Positions 9,801 through 22,986 of a stretch of 64,000 nucleotides of DNA are shown here, piece by piece. The notes beneath the pieces are model-generated. The model was not told the DNA's origin. It saw only the letters and a list, made by a program, of their open reading frames with translations, and made no database searches. The stretch covers positions 248,001 to 312,000 of the forward strand of contig JAANDG010000029.1 in the NCBI GenBank assembly GCA_036852015.1. Reading direction: 5' to 3'. The position numbers were made by a program, and so were the translations under genes. This stretch comes from Pelodera strongyloides (lineage: Eukaryota > Nematoda > Chromadorea > Rhabditida > Rhabditidae). How positions within the stretch are numbered: the first letter of the stretch is position 1; every line of letters begins with the position of its first letter.

Positions 9801-12800
9801 AAGATCGCAGAGAGCCCAATTCTAGCATAATCTTCAGTCTTTCTAGCAGATTTCATGTCATGAATATCTTAGCAAAGACGAGTTTTAAGTATGCAATCAA
9901 ATGGTTTCAGAATTAATTTTTGTTTAGTTCAACCACACCACAGACGAGTGTCGTCGTCTTTCTCAAGCAGAATTAGTGCGAGAACTGAAGCAAAGAGGAA
10001 CATATAATCCTGATCTAATGGCTTGGGATGTAATGGGAGTGATCAGATTTCTGGATAGGACAATTACGGATCAATACGAGGTAATCAACAATTATTAGGC
10101 AATTAAACAACCAATTAAAGAATGGCAAATTTAGTTGTCAGCACCTTTTGAGTTGCGGAATACTTTCGCAATGCCTGCAGAGGATTCTGCATGTGGAATA
10201 CAAAGTGGGTTAACCGCTCGCTCGCACACTCAACAAGGCCAAAAATATAACCCTGCATAAAGTGGAGTCTTCTTGTTGTGTGAAGTTCAAAGATGATCTT
10301 CGAAAGGCTGGAGTCAACTGTTTTGCATGGGGCGGAGGAACACAGCCCTTTTTATCGCTTCGCCGTCTAGAGGCATCTTGAGGCTTTAGCTACTTGGAAT
10401 TCCTAACGAACATCACGAAACACATGAACACTGAATAAGAAGGGCAATGTCAATTGTTTTTTTTTCCTCCATTCAAATGCGCGCGCTCGGTCGGCGACAG
10501 TTTCTTGGAAACATAGCGCAAGCGTGAAAACGGGTAACAGTAATTTAACTATGACTATATGGTCATTTCGTAATAAATTAGAGAACGTACCTAATTTTTA
10601 GTGGGATGAATATCTTTTAAGGTTGACCTAGCTGATCAGAGTCTGGGTGATGAACTTTGTGAGGTGGAATTTAAAATGGGTTCTCTATCGTCGATTTCGG
10701 GGGGTTCTTTCATCCCTTCTGGCAATAATGCTGCCGTCGGAAATAAATTGAACGCCTTTCGCACGTCGAGCAATGTTTGTTGGTCGAGTGGGTGTAGGAT
10801 TAACAAAGGAAGGAGCCGAAACGGACGTTCAGTTCCAGAAAATAATATTCTTTACCTGCTGATTTCTATGAACAGTTAAGCGATGTTTTTTTCTATCGGA
10901 TATGATAGTGTCAAAAGGTGACCAACAAGGGTAGCAATGACAATTAAGCCTAACAAGACCTACACTAAACCAGTATAGTATAGAGGGCACCTGTATTTAC
11001 AGTGCACAAATCGTGGGAGAATATTGTAAATATTCCCAGACTGCACAATTATTACCGGGCAATACTGTGGCTGGAAATTTTGTCTAAACAAGGCCGGAAC
11101 TGGCGCGTTTTGGGGGAACATCGTTTCTCCCCTTAAAGTATGCAGTTTATAAATAGCCAAAGCCAAAATGAAGCCCAAAGTTGGGCAATGTTCACTTAAG
11201 GGACTTCATTAAGGGAGTCGCCCTCTTGGTGTTTCCTGGCAAAATTGCCACAATTCATTTGAGCATTTCAATTTCCATTTATGTATTTCTCAAAGATTCT
11301 AAATCCGTGATATTTAATGTATCTAATTGTTTTCAAGAATAATAAATAAACAGTTAGATGGACTCGGGATTATTTTCGTATGTTTATGGTAAACGTTGCA
11401 CAACATTTCCATTATATTTTCGTATTGAATAAACATAGTGGCTACAGGAAATCACATTAGGGGGACTACAGGAATTCACACGCAAATATGAACGGCTCCA
11501 GTAATAAGAGGGGACCAAATGAAAAATTCAATATTAAAAGAAGAAAGGGAGACATGGAAGACTGTTTCATGGAAAAAGTTGTTTCTCCGCGAATATGATT
11601 ACTGCAACCGTTTTGGAAAATTTGTACGATTTTATTTGCGTTCTCTTTGCAAAGATCTCAGCTCTAGGCGGAATTAATATAGTTGAAATATATAAATTCT
11701 CAGCCCTAGGCGGATAAAATATAGTTGAAATATATAAATTTACTTTTCAGCTCCAACGTCAATGGAAGAACCGAAGTTCCACCGAAGAAGTTGTGGAGCG
11801 AAATGTTGAAGCTCTAGCTCGGATAGTGAGAGAATTGAATGCAACTTGTGATATCAAGGCACCTCATATTAGACAGAAATTGGCAAATCTCACATTGTAA
11901 GTAATTATTCATTGTTTCATTCGTTGTTTATTGTGACAGAGAAGAATTTCATGTGAGAAATTTCTTGAAGAATATTGTGTGCCGACTGAAAAAGCATTAT
12001 TTTCAGCAGTGAACCTCGAAGAACGATCATTTCTCCGTCACTGAGGAGGTCCGACGTACGGTCGAAAAGAGAACTACAAGTGGGTGAAGATAAACATAAT
12101 ATAACTTGAAAAGAAATCCCATACAAATAAAAGCATGGTTTCGGTTAGGTGCTAATCTTTTAAACGAAATAAGCTCCCATCTGCAAAATAGGCAATTCCT
12201 GGAAAATTGCATATCACATTTTTTGTCTACACAAAAAGTGTCAACACTGGTTAATTGTAAACTATTTATAATTAACTGAGTGTCACTGTTGTCACTATAA
12301 TGCAAAAGTTAATTATGACCATATATAGATTGAACGCTTCATGTCAGTGCTGAACACTCCGAACAGAGATCAACCACTCTCAGTGGATGATGATGCTTTC
12401 AATAAACGCCAAAAACTTGTTGGTGAGCTGAACCTATGATCATGACATTTAATTAATTATGTTATTGCTATATTCGTATGCAGAATAATGTGACGTCCTG
12501 AAGTGACACACATCCTTGGTTAGGGTTTTATGACGAGGAAAAATGTTAGGAGCCTTGCGAAACATAAAATAGCGGTGTTGTTTCGCCTGACACAAAAGGA
12601 TGATACAATAACAATTCTACCACATATATGTGGTAAACTTTTTCTTTTCTTTTCAATGCGGACTTTAGAGGTGAAAACTGACGGCGTTTGACAAAGAGAC
12701 CATCGAAAATTCAAACTGAACCTGTTTATATAACATAATACAGCCTAAAATGCAAAACATGGCCGGCGTTCACATCCAGCTCGTCAGGACTCCACGAAAC

Positions 12801-14365
12801 TTTATTTAAAAAAAAAATGCATAAAACGTGCTAACATTCTGTCTGGAGAAATAAACCACATGTAGACAATCATAAAGCATTGATGTGAGCGCTGTGATAT
12901 TGTAGTGCAATAAATACGACTTTCTCTCATTTTCTGCCATGTATGCTAGTTTATTAATATGTCACAACTCGGGTCATTTTAAATATATACTTAATAATAT
13001 CTACATGTCCCACTGTTTGGATGGTTTCTTAGGGGTAACAGTGGGAGAGTGGTTCCCGCGATCTGTCATTTTTGGTAACTCTCTCGTCGATGAACCTATT
13101 GAGTTATGCATCATTCTGCGAGGTGTGCAGAAACCTCATGCGGTGCATTGGTGGGATCTGTAGTGTATTGTACAATCAGCATATCATTATGTAATCAGGT
13201 GAATCGCACGTCGTTCCATTTGGGTGTGACAAAAGAGGCGCAGAAGAAGCTGGATATCTTCGATTATGTGGAGCGTGCCAGGCAATTAGAAAGTAAGGTC
13301 CTTTATTAACCAATGCGGTTGAACTTCGTAAACTAATTGTGAGTGCAAGGCTGGTACACGACCGCACATAAGCAAGAATTCTACAAGTGAGTCCAATTGG
13401 CGTCAACCATACTATTAAAGAACTTTCGATTAAAACACCCCATAGCCGTTGAGTTAATTAGCTCAAAACCAACTTAAGGCCATTACTGTTATGGCTAGTC
13501 AACTCAAAAACAACTTTATTGTCAAAAACAGTGTCGTTTTCAATTGCTTTAACGGTGTAAATTTGCACGGTTATGGGAAAATTTTTAATTTGCTTGCGCC
13601 GAAATTTACGATCTTTAAGGCTACAGAGTCGGTTTGTTTTCGTGCACAGCCGCTATGATAATCACCTATGACGGAATCTGAAAAATTGAAAGAATCTAAA
13701 AAATTAGAAATGCTGTCGGATCATGGGATGGTATCTTCTTAAGTTCCTCAGTTTCACAATTGGTCGTAGCTTATGCTCTTATTTAAGATTACCCGAAGAC
13801 TTCTTTCCTCCCTTCATCAACGAAGTGACATGCGACACGGACAAAGCGTGCTTATACTTCTATGATTATCGTGAGTTGTTTTATGTCAATTTAGACATGA
13901 TTTCGGCAACTAAATATTCGCTAACATTTGAGACATTAGCGCTTAGAAGTCCCATTCAACTGGATTTATGTGAATGTCAACTGAAGCTTAACAACATCAC
14001 CACTGTTTCAGCGCACGGAAAATGTCGACAGAAGCATATGAACTTTGTTGTGCTAAGGAATATCGGTACGCAGAAATGTCAGGTGAGAAGAATTACTTAA
14101 CGTTTAGTGAAAACATTAAATTTTATCAGTTTTTTTTATGAATACGAATATAAAAACCGTGCAAAAATATACAAACAAAATCGTTCATTATAGGACGGTT
14201 ATGATTAGAGAGAGAAATTTTACCGTTTACTTCATCGAAAAACACTGCATGTGTAATTTACATAAATCTTTTAAATTTCAGGTTTGGAAGAAGTTCAACC
14301 TCAACGTGCGAGTATCCTGTGAATGTTTTGTGGACGAAATGAGCTTTTTTGCTAAATACGTTTAA
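6862..14365 (+). CDS. Secreted cystine-rich cytokine-like precursor (IL-17-like C-terminus)
   Basis: Exons in consistent phase: 6862-6979, 7458-7541, 8137-8251, 9033-9177, 9928-10080, 11751-11896, 12007-12079, 12329-12422, 13199-13292, 13752-13870, 13940-14082, 14282-14365; 455 residues. ATG lies one base after ATTTAG, a likely trans-splice acceptor. The N-terminus (LYSAGVIFVISTIATVHS) is a signal peptide or anchor, followed by a coiled-coil and a long pro-region. RSDVRSKR is a furin-type site. The C-terminal part has 12 cysteines: CGAC, then LCSYLRLPEDFFPPFINEVTC, LCEC, and a final VVLRN...C...VRVSCECF. The pattern R..P...P..I.E..C..C, then VLR......C, then V.V.C.C is what IL-17 family cytokines show. 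That assignment is inference from pattern; another cystine-knot ligand is possible. The 69-nt intron at 13871 is in frame and could be retained. Confidence 0.6.
8369..8713. mobile_element. MITE in an intron of the cytokine-like gene
   Basis: Inverted ends begin TTAGGGGCGGGACC and close GGTCCTGACCCCTTAA; the arms also share an inner block near TTCTCCTTGTCAAATGT on the left and ATTTGACACGGAGACTC on the right. It lies wholly in the intron 8252-8844. The TTGACACGGAGA motif recurs in the MITE at 25801-26168, so the two are relatives. Confidence 0.7.
8845..9007 (+). CDS. Alternative terminal exon of the cytokine-like gene
   Basis: After a TTTATTCAG acceptor this exon continues the frame of exon 8137-8251 (both at phase 2) and stays open to TAA at 9005-9007, containing FLDRIGALRKSPIEIGERVG. 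Exon 8137-8251 can also splice in phase to 9033, skipping it. Inclusion gives a short secreted protein of 159 residues without the cysteine-rich domain. No donor of the right phase and good sequence is seen inside it, so it is read as an alternative 3' end rather than an internal exon. It could instead be a short separate gene's last exon. Confidence 0.45.
11657..11740. repeat. 42-bp tandem duplication
   Basis: Two adjacent 42-bp units begin CTCAGCTCTAGGCGGA and CTCAGCCCTAGGCGGA and end GTTGAAATATATAAATT, with only a few differences. The second copy stops 10 bp before the exon that starts at 11751. Confidence 0.9.
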
Positions 14366-15513
14366 TCACTTAGGTTTTGATAGATTCCACTATCTTTATT
14401 ACCTTCAATATAAAATGCAAGGTACAAATTGAATAGAAATGTTCTATGAAGTCATTAGAAATGTTCTATGTAGTCATTCCGGGAATCAAAACTCAACCTT
14501 GAAATATGTAGTTGATGAACACTCGTTCATATATAACATTTGGCATGTATAGCAAATCAGTGTTTGCTAGCCTAGATAATACCTTAGAACTTTAAACTTT
14601 AGAATTACGCTTAGATGTTTGTTCAAATTTTGTCTCATCATGTAACGTCATGTATTCATTGTTGTCTTTCACACACAGCATATTGTTGCTGTATTCTAGT
14701 CTTTCAATTTGCTTTCATTTATATTTCGCTAATGCTTTCCTTTATTTAATACATAAGGTTAGGTTTGAAAAGAATCCCCTCGTTTAATACTAGTTTTACG
14801 AATAGATAAATCCAATTATATAATATTTTGGAGTCTTGTCGGTTGTCATAGTAAAAGCCATTTTGTGGTTGTTTTGATATTCCATCGTAGTCTCAGGTAG
14901 ATATTAATTAAGAGTATCACATTATTTGAATCACTCCCACACATCGTCGTTGCCAAATCACAGGTATTAACTCATTCAGTAGTCTTTCATTTTCATTTTC
15001 AATTGCAATTCCTTTCAACGCTTCGCCTAACCTAAAACTTTTGCACATTCAACGCTTTACATTGCTGTAAGTTTACATCGCAACTTTTCAATTAGACTTA
15101 TTCAAAAAAAATGTGCCGTTGCACTCTCCATTCACTTTTTTTTTGAATAAAATGTTCAACATTTGTCTTGATAAGCCGTGAAATGAGATTTTTTCCTCAG
15201 GTGGTTATAACATGAGCAGGCCTATATGTATAAAGAAGACGTCTAACACACAAATACTGTGTTCCTCGTGTAAAAAACTGAATTGTAACAGACAAATTAA
15301 TGTTTTCCTGTACTTTAATAATAACAACAATTATTTGTTATTTGGAATGTGAATCTTTGTGATTGAGTGTGACTGATGCCTAGTCCCCATAGGCGATAAT
15401 TAAAACAGTTTTCTGTTTGGCATCCTAATCGCGTATTCAAATAGGGGTCTGCACCTGTCATCAGTGCTATATTCACCTATATCTCACTGCGAGGGCACGC
15501 TAAAGTCGGACAG

Positions 15514-15542
15514 TTTTGGCGGGAAATCTGCTCCCGCCCAAT
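15514..15542. promoter_or_regulatory. E2F-like inverted site with CCAAT
   Basis: TTTTGGCGGGAAATC matches the E2F/DP consensus (TTTSGCGGGAAA type); six bases later GCTCCCGCCCAAT holds the inverted CCCGCC core and runs into CCAAT. The pair forms a short palindrome. It sits 1.9 kb upstream of the H3.3 start, so a promoter for a distal 5' exon is possible but not shown. Confidence 0.3.
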
Positions 15543-16236
15543 TTGTTTGGTAGCGTTCTGAAGCAGAAACACCTCACAACTCACAAACCTATCTTCCCCG
15601 CTCGTTCGGAGTAGCAGTCCACTCTCACAGCTCTTCACACGGTTGTCCTGGATCACCCGATAACCATCTTCCTATTATGTTATCTTGCTTACATTATATT
15701 GTTGTCTCTAGCAGTTATCGGGAACCCAACTAAGCTCGAGAAGTTTTCTTCGCGTGTGAGTCACCCATAATGTGGTAAATAGTCCAACGTGAAGTTAGCG
15801 TAGTTGGTTATTAATCATAGAAACATTTCTTGCTAGACAATATTTGTCTGTGCACCTTTCTACAAACTCAGGATCGCAATCTACTGTCCTAAAGAAAATA
15901 GCCTCGTGTATTTGAATTATAGCCCTGCACGTAGTATACAAAATGTAATGGTTATCCAATCTTTCGTTCTTTAATTTTCTTTCATTCCCGCATGGTGCGG
16001 AGGCTTGTTCTTTCTAGACCGGTTCTCACGACTTTATATTTGTACATTATGTCACGAGATTTGGATACTCCGCATAGTACACACGGAAGTGCAAATTTCG
16101 CAATGGTCTTTCGACAGTCTCTTAAATTAAACTCTTTCTTTTATATGGCAGTTTTCAAGTTTAAAAGCCAATGAATGCTTTCATTATGGTTCATGTTTGG
16201 TTATCACATGCTGCTATTTTGAAATAGTTTCAAAAA

Positions 16237-16620
16237 TTATGCAATGGGGTGAGATCCCCGTTTATCTATTCTAGTCGGTGCTTGTTCTTTGACTTGGTCA
16301 TCGGGACCTACAGCAACGTTCCGCTCTTCACACGGACGGGATCTTTGAGCGGGATATTTTGGTTGTCCAAGCTCTCTGCTGACTCTTATGTTCTCTATCC
16401 GCATCTCCTTTGTGGTCTCTCGGCTCAGTGCATACTCTCGGTCTTTCGTCGGTCTCTGTTCCCTCTCCCGCGTTTGCAATCCTTCTGTTTATGTGCGCTA
16501 GCATTCGAACCTGCGGCACAATTCATCAGATGGGCGTGGCTTGGCGGACTGCCCGTCCAATAACCGCGCGGCTAACCTTGCGAGGCCCCTTTTCCCCGCA
16601 GTGCGGGCAACAGGAAGAAA
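16237..16620 (-). repeat. SINE-like repeat with tRNA-type head
   Basis: On the minus strand a head near 16590-16490 contains TTAGCCGCGCGGTTATTGG (A-box-like) and CAGGTTCGAATGC (B-box-like), followed by a purine-rich body down to GATCTCACCCCATTG. Composition is far more GC-rich than the surroundings. Boundaries and target-site duplication are not clear. Open frames inside have no splice support. Confidence 0.4.
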
Positions 16621-17409
16621 GAGTCATGGAAATAAGACCTGAAGCCAAATACTGTTGAACCGAATGAAATACAGACAATACATATATATTTCAGTGAACG
16701 TATTATCAGAAAATGTTGTAGGGGTCTTGCCAACGTGAATACTGTCCGATATGTTGTACTGGGCGATATAGTTGAGATGTTTCCTCATATGCTTAAATTA
16801 GCCGCTCTCTATCGATCGGCTCAATGCGATGCGGTCTTCGCGTTGCGGTCACGCGACCTCCACACCATTTTGTCGATAGATACCACTCCATACCTACTAC
16901 TACTTCCTTACACAACCATTCAGAACTTGATGTCTTCTTTTACCATAACTGTTACAGTATATCATTCAACAGTATTTGCTTCGCATTCTCTGCTCACATA
17001 CACTTACTCGAAATAGTTCCCATAGCTGCCACGTTTAATAGTTTTTTTGATTATTTTATTTAAGGATTCTTAATTAAGAAATATATTGCTGAATATTTTA
17101 ACGTGAACAACCAACAAATATTTAAAATTAAATGTTTTATTTAAAAAATATCATTCTGGAATAAAAGAGGAAATAAATTGGAAAACCGAAAATCTTTTTG
17201 ATGCATTTACTCATATATAAATCCAATGATTAATGAAGCAGCCAAAAATTAGTAAAATTTCTGGGGGGTGCAAAAATGTTCAATGTCGTTTCTTCGTGCT
17301 TGTCCATCAGTGCCCTTTCTTCCAATTAGATGGTCCGACATTTGACTTTTCCGAGTGTTCATGATACTTTTTTTGCTGACATTATCACTTAACCTAATCC
17401 TTTCAGTAG

Positions 17410-18298
<889 letters not shown>

Positions 18299-18442
18299 TT
18301 TAATCAATAATCCGTGATCAATCGATACTCATCATCTACCCTACCAAATGTACACACATACCCTCCTCATGAACTTTCAAATATCCTTTGATTTTTGGTT
18401 AAGTACGAATGCGAGAGTCTTTCACTGTATGAATAAAAGCAT

Positions 18443-18603
18443 CTCCGATTTTGCCTATTCGAAAAACAGAGGATACTATGTTGACTAACTATGGAATATT
18501 TTTAATTGCCTCATAATAAAAAATATTATCTTCTTTATTTTCTAGTAATGATTTTTTTTTCAATTAAAGAACCTCGTCTAAGTGACTGTCAACACGGTCT
18601 GCC
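18443..18603. repeat. Diverged duplicate of H3.3 intron 2, downstream of the gene
   Basis: The stretch matches intron 2 at about 17926-18076 in order: CTCCGATTTTG.CTATT, then ACTAACTATGGAATATTTTTAAT, TTATCTTCTTTATTTTCTAGT and AACCTCGTCTAAGTGACTGTCAAC. It follows the poly(A) signal directly. No exon 3 copy follows, so only intronic DNA was duplicated or retained. Confidence 0.8.
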
Positions 18604-19439
18604 AGCTGGAATATCTTGAATCTTTCATTGAACACTATGCATCAATCTTTAATATGAAGTATGATACTCCTTTCTGATTTATTCAAATAAAAAATATTTT
18701 TTTTAGTGTTGTCAGATGGCCACGTAGAAAAGAACAATATATACAATACACAAAAGATGACGGAAAATACTTTTTGTTAGATACCATCTCAATGAAGAAT
18801 AAAGCGTTTATTGAGTATGCATTATGAAGAAATATGAATAAATATTGCTGGTTTAAGATTGCATAAAGTGGTTGTTTCTCAAAAAGTTATATTGTATGTG
18901 ATAATTGACTCGACTGGTGGATTCAATTATTTTCGAAACAGTTCGTTTTAGGGCGGCTTCGAACTCGACAGCTCACACTCAATAAACTACTTATAGATTG
19001 GTGTAATCATGTAGGGCTGTGAGCTTGTTTCCGGTTTGTAAACTCGTGCGATTATTTCTAGCACTTTCCTGGAGCTACTATTATGTCTGGCATTGTCCTT
19101 TTTTTGGAATCGCTCGCCACACGAAGTGTTTAGAGCCACAAAAGCAAGTAATACAAATTTTCGGATTACGCGAATGTAAGAGCGATCGAATGTTGAAGCT
19201 GGAAGCTTGAAGCTTGCTCTGGCATCCGCTTTTACTGGCCTCTCGGTGATAGACTTAGCCATTAGGCGACACAAAGTATTAACATAAATTGCTTGCCAAT
19301 TCACCATTCATCGAACTAAGTTATTCATTCACACACTAGTATCTACTAGAAATTAATAAATGAAGGAAAATTTTGTGGCAAATCTGCTGACGGTAAAAAT
19401 AATGAATTTGTGTTGCAAGCAGCCCATTTACTAATCAAG
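18604..19439. other. Intergenic spacer between H3.3 and the chemoreceptor gene
   Basis: I see no supported gene, RNA gene or inverted repeat here. Short ORFs on both strands lack splice signals and coding character. Confidence 0.5.
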
Positions 19440-20970
19440 CTAATGATTTTGTGAATGAACAAGGGCGGATATGGTTCTTCCGTAATTGTTGGAAGGGACA
19501 ATTACAAGAGATGATGTCTTCTGAAACGGTAGTTGACAACGAGTGAAGAGTCGTCGAACATCTCGACTGCAGCATATGATCGAATACATATTAGAGAAGA
19601 TGAAAACCGCATTGACCCAATGAAACTGAGCAGCGTTCCACACCAGATGATCAGCGTCACCCACTGCGGTCGATATCACTTTGTCAAGCTAAATTCAACA
19701 TATACAGAATATTCTTTGTTTCATGTAGAGGTCCCAAGGGTCACATCTCTACTGGTTATCTCCACAAGTGTCTTTACTTTATATTTTCATTTGCTCAAAA
19801 CGATTACCTGCTGCCAATCCATGATAAGACTTGCTGTAAACGTGACAATAGCGTGAATGGCCAGTCTCACTTCAGTGTCACTTAATCGAGCGCCTTTTTT
19901 GTTCGTCACCAAGAAGTAAATTGTCAGTACACTCATTAGAAAGCATGAAATTCCAGCTAATAGGGTAGAGAGAGTGGCGACAATATGTGCAATCTATAAA
20001 ACAACATGGTATTTTGGTACATATTTTTTCATAAACTGTTGACTGCAATAACGCAAAGCATCACACGAGGGTGCCAATTTGTGCAGAAGAAAACATGACG
20101 CACCAATTGCACTTGTGCACTGGAATATCCAGTGAATAAATATTGATTGTTTTCTAACGGTTTAACTGTCGTTGCGGCACCAATTCGAAAGGATACACAG
20201 CATATCGATATTAACCATTGGAGCCCAACGAATACGTATGTCCGTGGTCTTTGCCATATCTAGATCAAAATTGAACAAAATTAATTATGATGGGTTCTTT
20301 CCACATCACCGTACTTTTTACAAGTGAGTTGTTTCTATCAACTGAGCCTCAAACCAGATTGGCTGTTCTTGTAAAGACAAATCTTACACGTCGATGCAAA
20401 GTGGGCATTGAAATAGCAGTGAGCCGGTTGAAGCTGACAATAACTAAAGCAAGTAGATGTGAATAGAAGGTTAGACCACTAAGCAGATATGCAGTGGAGT
20501 ACAACCAGCCGTACACCTAAACCGTAGATTAAATCAAACATCAGTGGTACAGTAAGCTACTAATCATACCAGAGCTCGTCGGAGCAAAACTGTTCTATCT
20601 TACCGCCTCAGGTCCCATTGTAAATGCCTTCATGTGGCGAATGGTAGCATTAGCAAGAAACGAAAGAATATCAGCGATACCTGAAACTTAGTACATTAGT
20701 ATTAAGGCTAATACCGTAACGTTAACTCACAAGAGCCCTCATAACTTGTGTCATTGCAACTGTAAGCTAGAGACTGCCAACCCCGACGGTAACGTATAGG
20801 GAGTTGCTGCAAACATTTAAGAAACTCTCACCACACGAAACGAAAATGATAAAGAAAGATCCTCTCAGGTTCGCATTGCATGTCATGAGAATGCAAACTA
20901 TAATATAACAATATATAACAGTTGAAAACGATTCGAATGTTAGCCAACACATCTCGAAAGTTGTGTACAT
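19440..20970 (-). CDS. Serpentine chemoreceptor, class V-like (srv)
   Basis: Six exons in perfect phase: 20970-20832, 20680-20604, 20516-20388, 20259-20104, 19993-19808, 19688-19440; 311 residues. The ATG lies eight bases after a CTTTCAG trans-splice-type acceptor. Seven hydrophobic segments are visible: TM1 with VIYCYIIVCILMTC, TM2 region with FVSCGIADILSFLANATIRH, TM3 ending VIVSFNRLTAIS, TM4 after RRIWQRPRTYVF, TM5/6 with LSTLLAGISCFLM and LAIHAIVTFTASL, TM7 with WVNAVFIFSNMYSIICCSRDV. The GIADI and SFNRLTAI..P motifs are typical of nematode srv receptors, which sense odorants in amphid neurons. Assignment to srv rather than sru or srt is by motif memory. No damage is seen. Confidence 0.8.
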
Positions 20971-22986
20971 TTTGTGGCCTGAAAGTGGGTTTTCATTAGC
21001 AGATTGAAAGCTCGAAAAAGCCGAAAACTGCTGCCTTCAACCGTTCGTCCCCATAATAACTATGTACGGTAATGAACGGTTTTTGATGAATGATAAGTAA
21101 GCTACAAAAATACATGAGCATAATAACTCCCAAGGAGGAAGGAAATAAGGATATATTCGTTAGCAGTCCTAGGGGAGCAGACCTAGAAAGTACATAGTTC
21201 GAATGTCGAACAGTTTTTCTACGTTATCAACTTCTTCTCATCCATATAGGGCACATTTAAAAAAAATAAACGGTCCCAAAGGATTTTGGTTCATTTTCAG
21301 TATCATAAAATGAATGACAATAGTTGTAGATCCAACACATTGTGGGTCTCATGGGTGCATTTACTTTTTAATGAAATATAGGATGCCATTAATATTAACG
21401 ATAATTATTTATTGAACTGTAGCGCAATCTAGTCTTGGGTCTTGCCTGAGTAATTAGCTTTTATAATGCATAGGATGTGATTAATAGTACTGTTATTAAA
21501 TAGCCTTCACAACCGTTTGGCTACAAGGAGATTTGTCTACTTTGAGGAATATGAAAGCCTGATTTGTGAAAGGCATTAATTATCACTCCTAGTTAAAAAA
21601 GGTAACTAGCATGTATGCATAGATAAATGGATGTGGTATTGCACTACATAAATGATCATTCGCCCAAAATCGCATGAACGTCTTTTTTTGAAACCTTGAT
21701 AGTACATCTACCGGAGATTACCAATTTTAAGAGAGTAAATTATCGGTTGCAAGTTTTAGTGTTTCTCTAAACCCGACACTTATGAGTAACTACAAAAGAA
21801 TATGTACCGTCACTTTTTGCCGCCGATTAGACTCGTCTTTTGTCCTCTGATATGCTGACACCTGAGCCGGATCACGTTTTAAGGGATAGATTGTTCCACA
21901 CAGGAAAAATCCAGTCAACCTGGAAATACAACTTCTGCGTCTATATTTCAGGAAAACTATTAGTCTATGGACTTCACTGAACGCCTCTTATTATTACTAG
22001 ATGATGTGAAGCGCAACAGCTTAGCGAATCCTGTTGAACATCTGAGTGATGGTGATTCTACAACGCCTCGAAAGACAATGCGTTCTTTAAACTAAACTGC
22101 GCTCCAATTCTCAACTTCCCGCATAAAACCAGAAAAGTGGCTGACGCAACTTTCCTTATTGTTTGCGAAACCAAGTTATCATCGCGTTTTGAACTGGGCA
22201 AAAGTATGGCCCATTGGATTTGTTCAGCTCTCATCCTGCAAAACTACCTGAAGTGCTGTCCGTGGTTTGGAGGACGACAGAAACTCAATTTCAGTTGGCT
22301 AATTAGCAGCTAATCATAGCATCCAATGAAGAAAAAAACTATTAAAGTTTTCGTAAAAAAGCATTTTCGCTTTAAATAAAGCACCTCTTTTAGAACAATT
22401 TACTCCAGTCTGAAGTACTTCGCTGAAAAACCTTTTTGCCTGAAATGTTTCCAGAAATATTCCAAAGTGATGTCTGTTATTTTCGTTTATAGTACGCTCC
22501 AAAGATTTTCAGTTCTTATCACAAACGGATAGTAATAATGGTTGTTTGCGCGATCCTTTTCTCTATTTCTCTGTTTTCATTCTATTTCACTTTGCAATCT
22601 CGGTCTCTACACGCGGACGCAGTCCATCGATTATCCCCTGCCGAAACATACTCAATAAAGCCAGCAACTTTCCCAAAAATACCCTACTTTCATTTTGCTA
22701 TTATTATTTATCGTAGCATTCTCGCTTTCCTTATATGTTCTGTTTATCAGAAAAAGCCGGACGCAAAGGATTATGCAAATAGACACCGCGCATAGAGAAA
22801 GTCTCTTGAAACGTTTTGGTAAAACACATTTCCATAAATTGTAGTGTTGTGAGTAGTTTGCTTTATTTTATTCTTTTGTTAAGATGATATGTATTTATTG
22901 ATTATTTTGTGAATAGTGCCATGTTCTTTGTTTCTTACGTGAAGATTTTCTCCTAAACACAAATTACTGATCATTTGTACATTTAG
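20971..22986. other. Spacer between divergently transcribed genes
   Basis: The chemoreceptor (minus) and sideroflexin (plus) genes diverge from this region, so it should contain both promoters. No coding exon is supported. The ORF at 22538-22795 has a hydrophobic start but no splice partners and no recognised motif. An ATTTAG acceptor ends directly before the sideroflexin ATG. Confidence 0.5.

Larger units (their letters stand above)
14366..17405. other. Intergenic region upstream of histone H3.3
   Basis: No coding exon is supported. It holds a likely regulatory palindrome (15514-15542) and a SINE-like repeat (16237-16620), listed separately. A TTTCAG acceptor at its right end (17401-17406) is placed for spliced-leader addition to the H3.3 mRNA. 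Confidence 0.6.

Noticed and set aside
13199..13309. Alternative frame of the exon at 13199 (NRTSFHLGVTKEAQKKLDIF)
   Set aside because: This frame looks protein-like but needs phase 0; both flanking exons fit only the frame containing GAEEAGYLRLCGACQAIR.
22538..22795. Hydrophobic ORF upstream of sideroflexin
   Set aside because: No splice partners, no motif, and it lies in what should be a promoter region.
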